From an uncultured Desulfobacterales bacterium (GTDB taxonomy: Bacteria > Desulfobacterota > Desulfobacteria > Desulfobacterales > UBA11574), in assembly GCA_937925895.1 (NCBI GenBank), contig CALANC010000285.1:1-6167 (forward strand): a stretch of DNA of 6,167 nucleotides. The letters run 5' to 3'. The notes below the pieces were generated by a model, which was not told where the DNA came from, did no database searches, and saw only the letters and a program-made list of their open reading frames with translations. The position numbers and the translations under genes are program-made. Shown here one piece after another: positions 6,150-6,167 of this stretch (its first letter is position 1; the number at the start of each line of letters is the position of its first letter).

Positions 6150-6167
6150 CCAGTATAGATCTGTTCT

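Overview
The window holds two intact housekeeping genes, a probable small cysteine-containing gene, and an unusually dense set of non-coding repeats. All genes are on the + strand: an inositol-monophosphatase family gene (suhB type, 579-1355), a 65-residue ORF with four spaced cysteines (1930-2127), and uvrA, the DNA-damage recognition ATPase of nucleotide excision repair (3031-5871). The moderately AT-rich DNA, the protein style and the repeat-rich intergenic DNA suggest a Gram-negative bacterium, most likely a sulfate-reducing Desulfobacterota (Desulfobacterales-like). That assignment is an inference from general resemblance, not from a search.

Region by region: 1-578 has no convincing gene. 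It carries a 180-bp MITE-like repeat with 16-bp terminal inverted repeats (38-217), a promoter-like TTGACA/TATAAG pair (232-259), a hairpin (273-301), and the 3' remnant of a repeat family (469-566) that stops just before suhB. After suhB lies a fuller copy of that family (1484-1862), with a broken four-helix-bundle (23S rRNA intervening-sequence, S23) gene bracketed by complementary TTGAATCC-like tandem motifs and ending in a hairpin. The small Cys gene follows. The stretch 2128-3030 has no intact gene. It holds a nested inverted repeat (2229-2483) interrupted by a 110-bp compound hairpin, then a third family copy (2526-3006) with a second, differently broken S23 gene and a 127-bp two-hairpin insertion. 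uvrA follows at once. Downstream of uvrA are a 205-bp near-palindromic repeat (5894-6098) and a clean rho-independent terminator (6114-6149).

The two main genes are not an obvious pathway pair: SuhB-type enzymes act on inositol phosphates or on transcription antitermination, and UvrA acts in repair. The most notable feature is the repeat family. A 19-bp block (CTTGGACCCTCTTCTCCAA) occurs identically three times, at 531, 1825 and 2970. Each copy sits in the same orientation directly upstream of one of the three genes and continues into a palindrome ending 15, 72 and 28 bases before the respective start codon. Two copies carry S23-type gene remnants with complementary deletions. This looks like a non-autonomous or orphan mobile element built on the S23 intervening-sequence architecture but lying outside rRNA.
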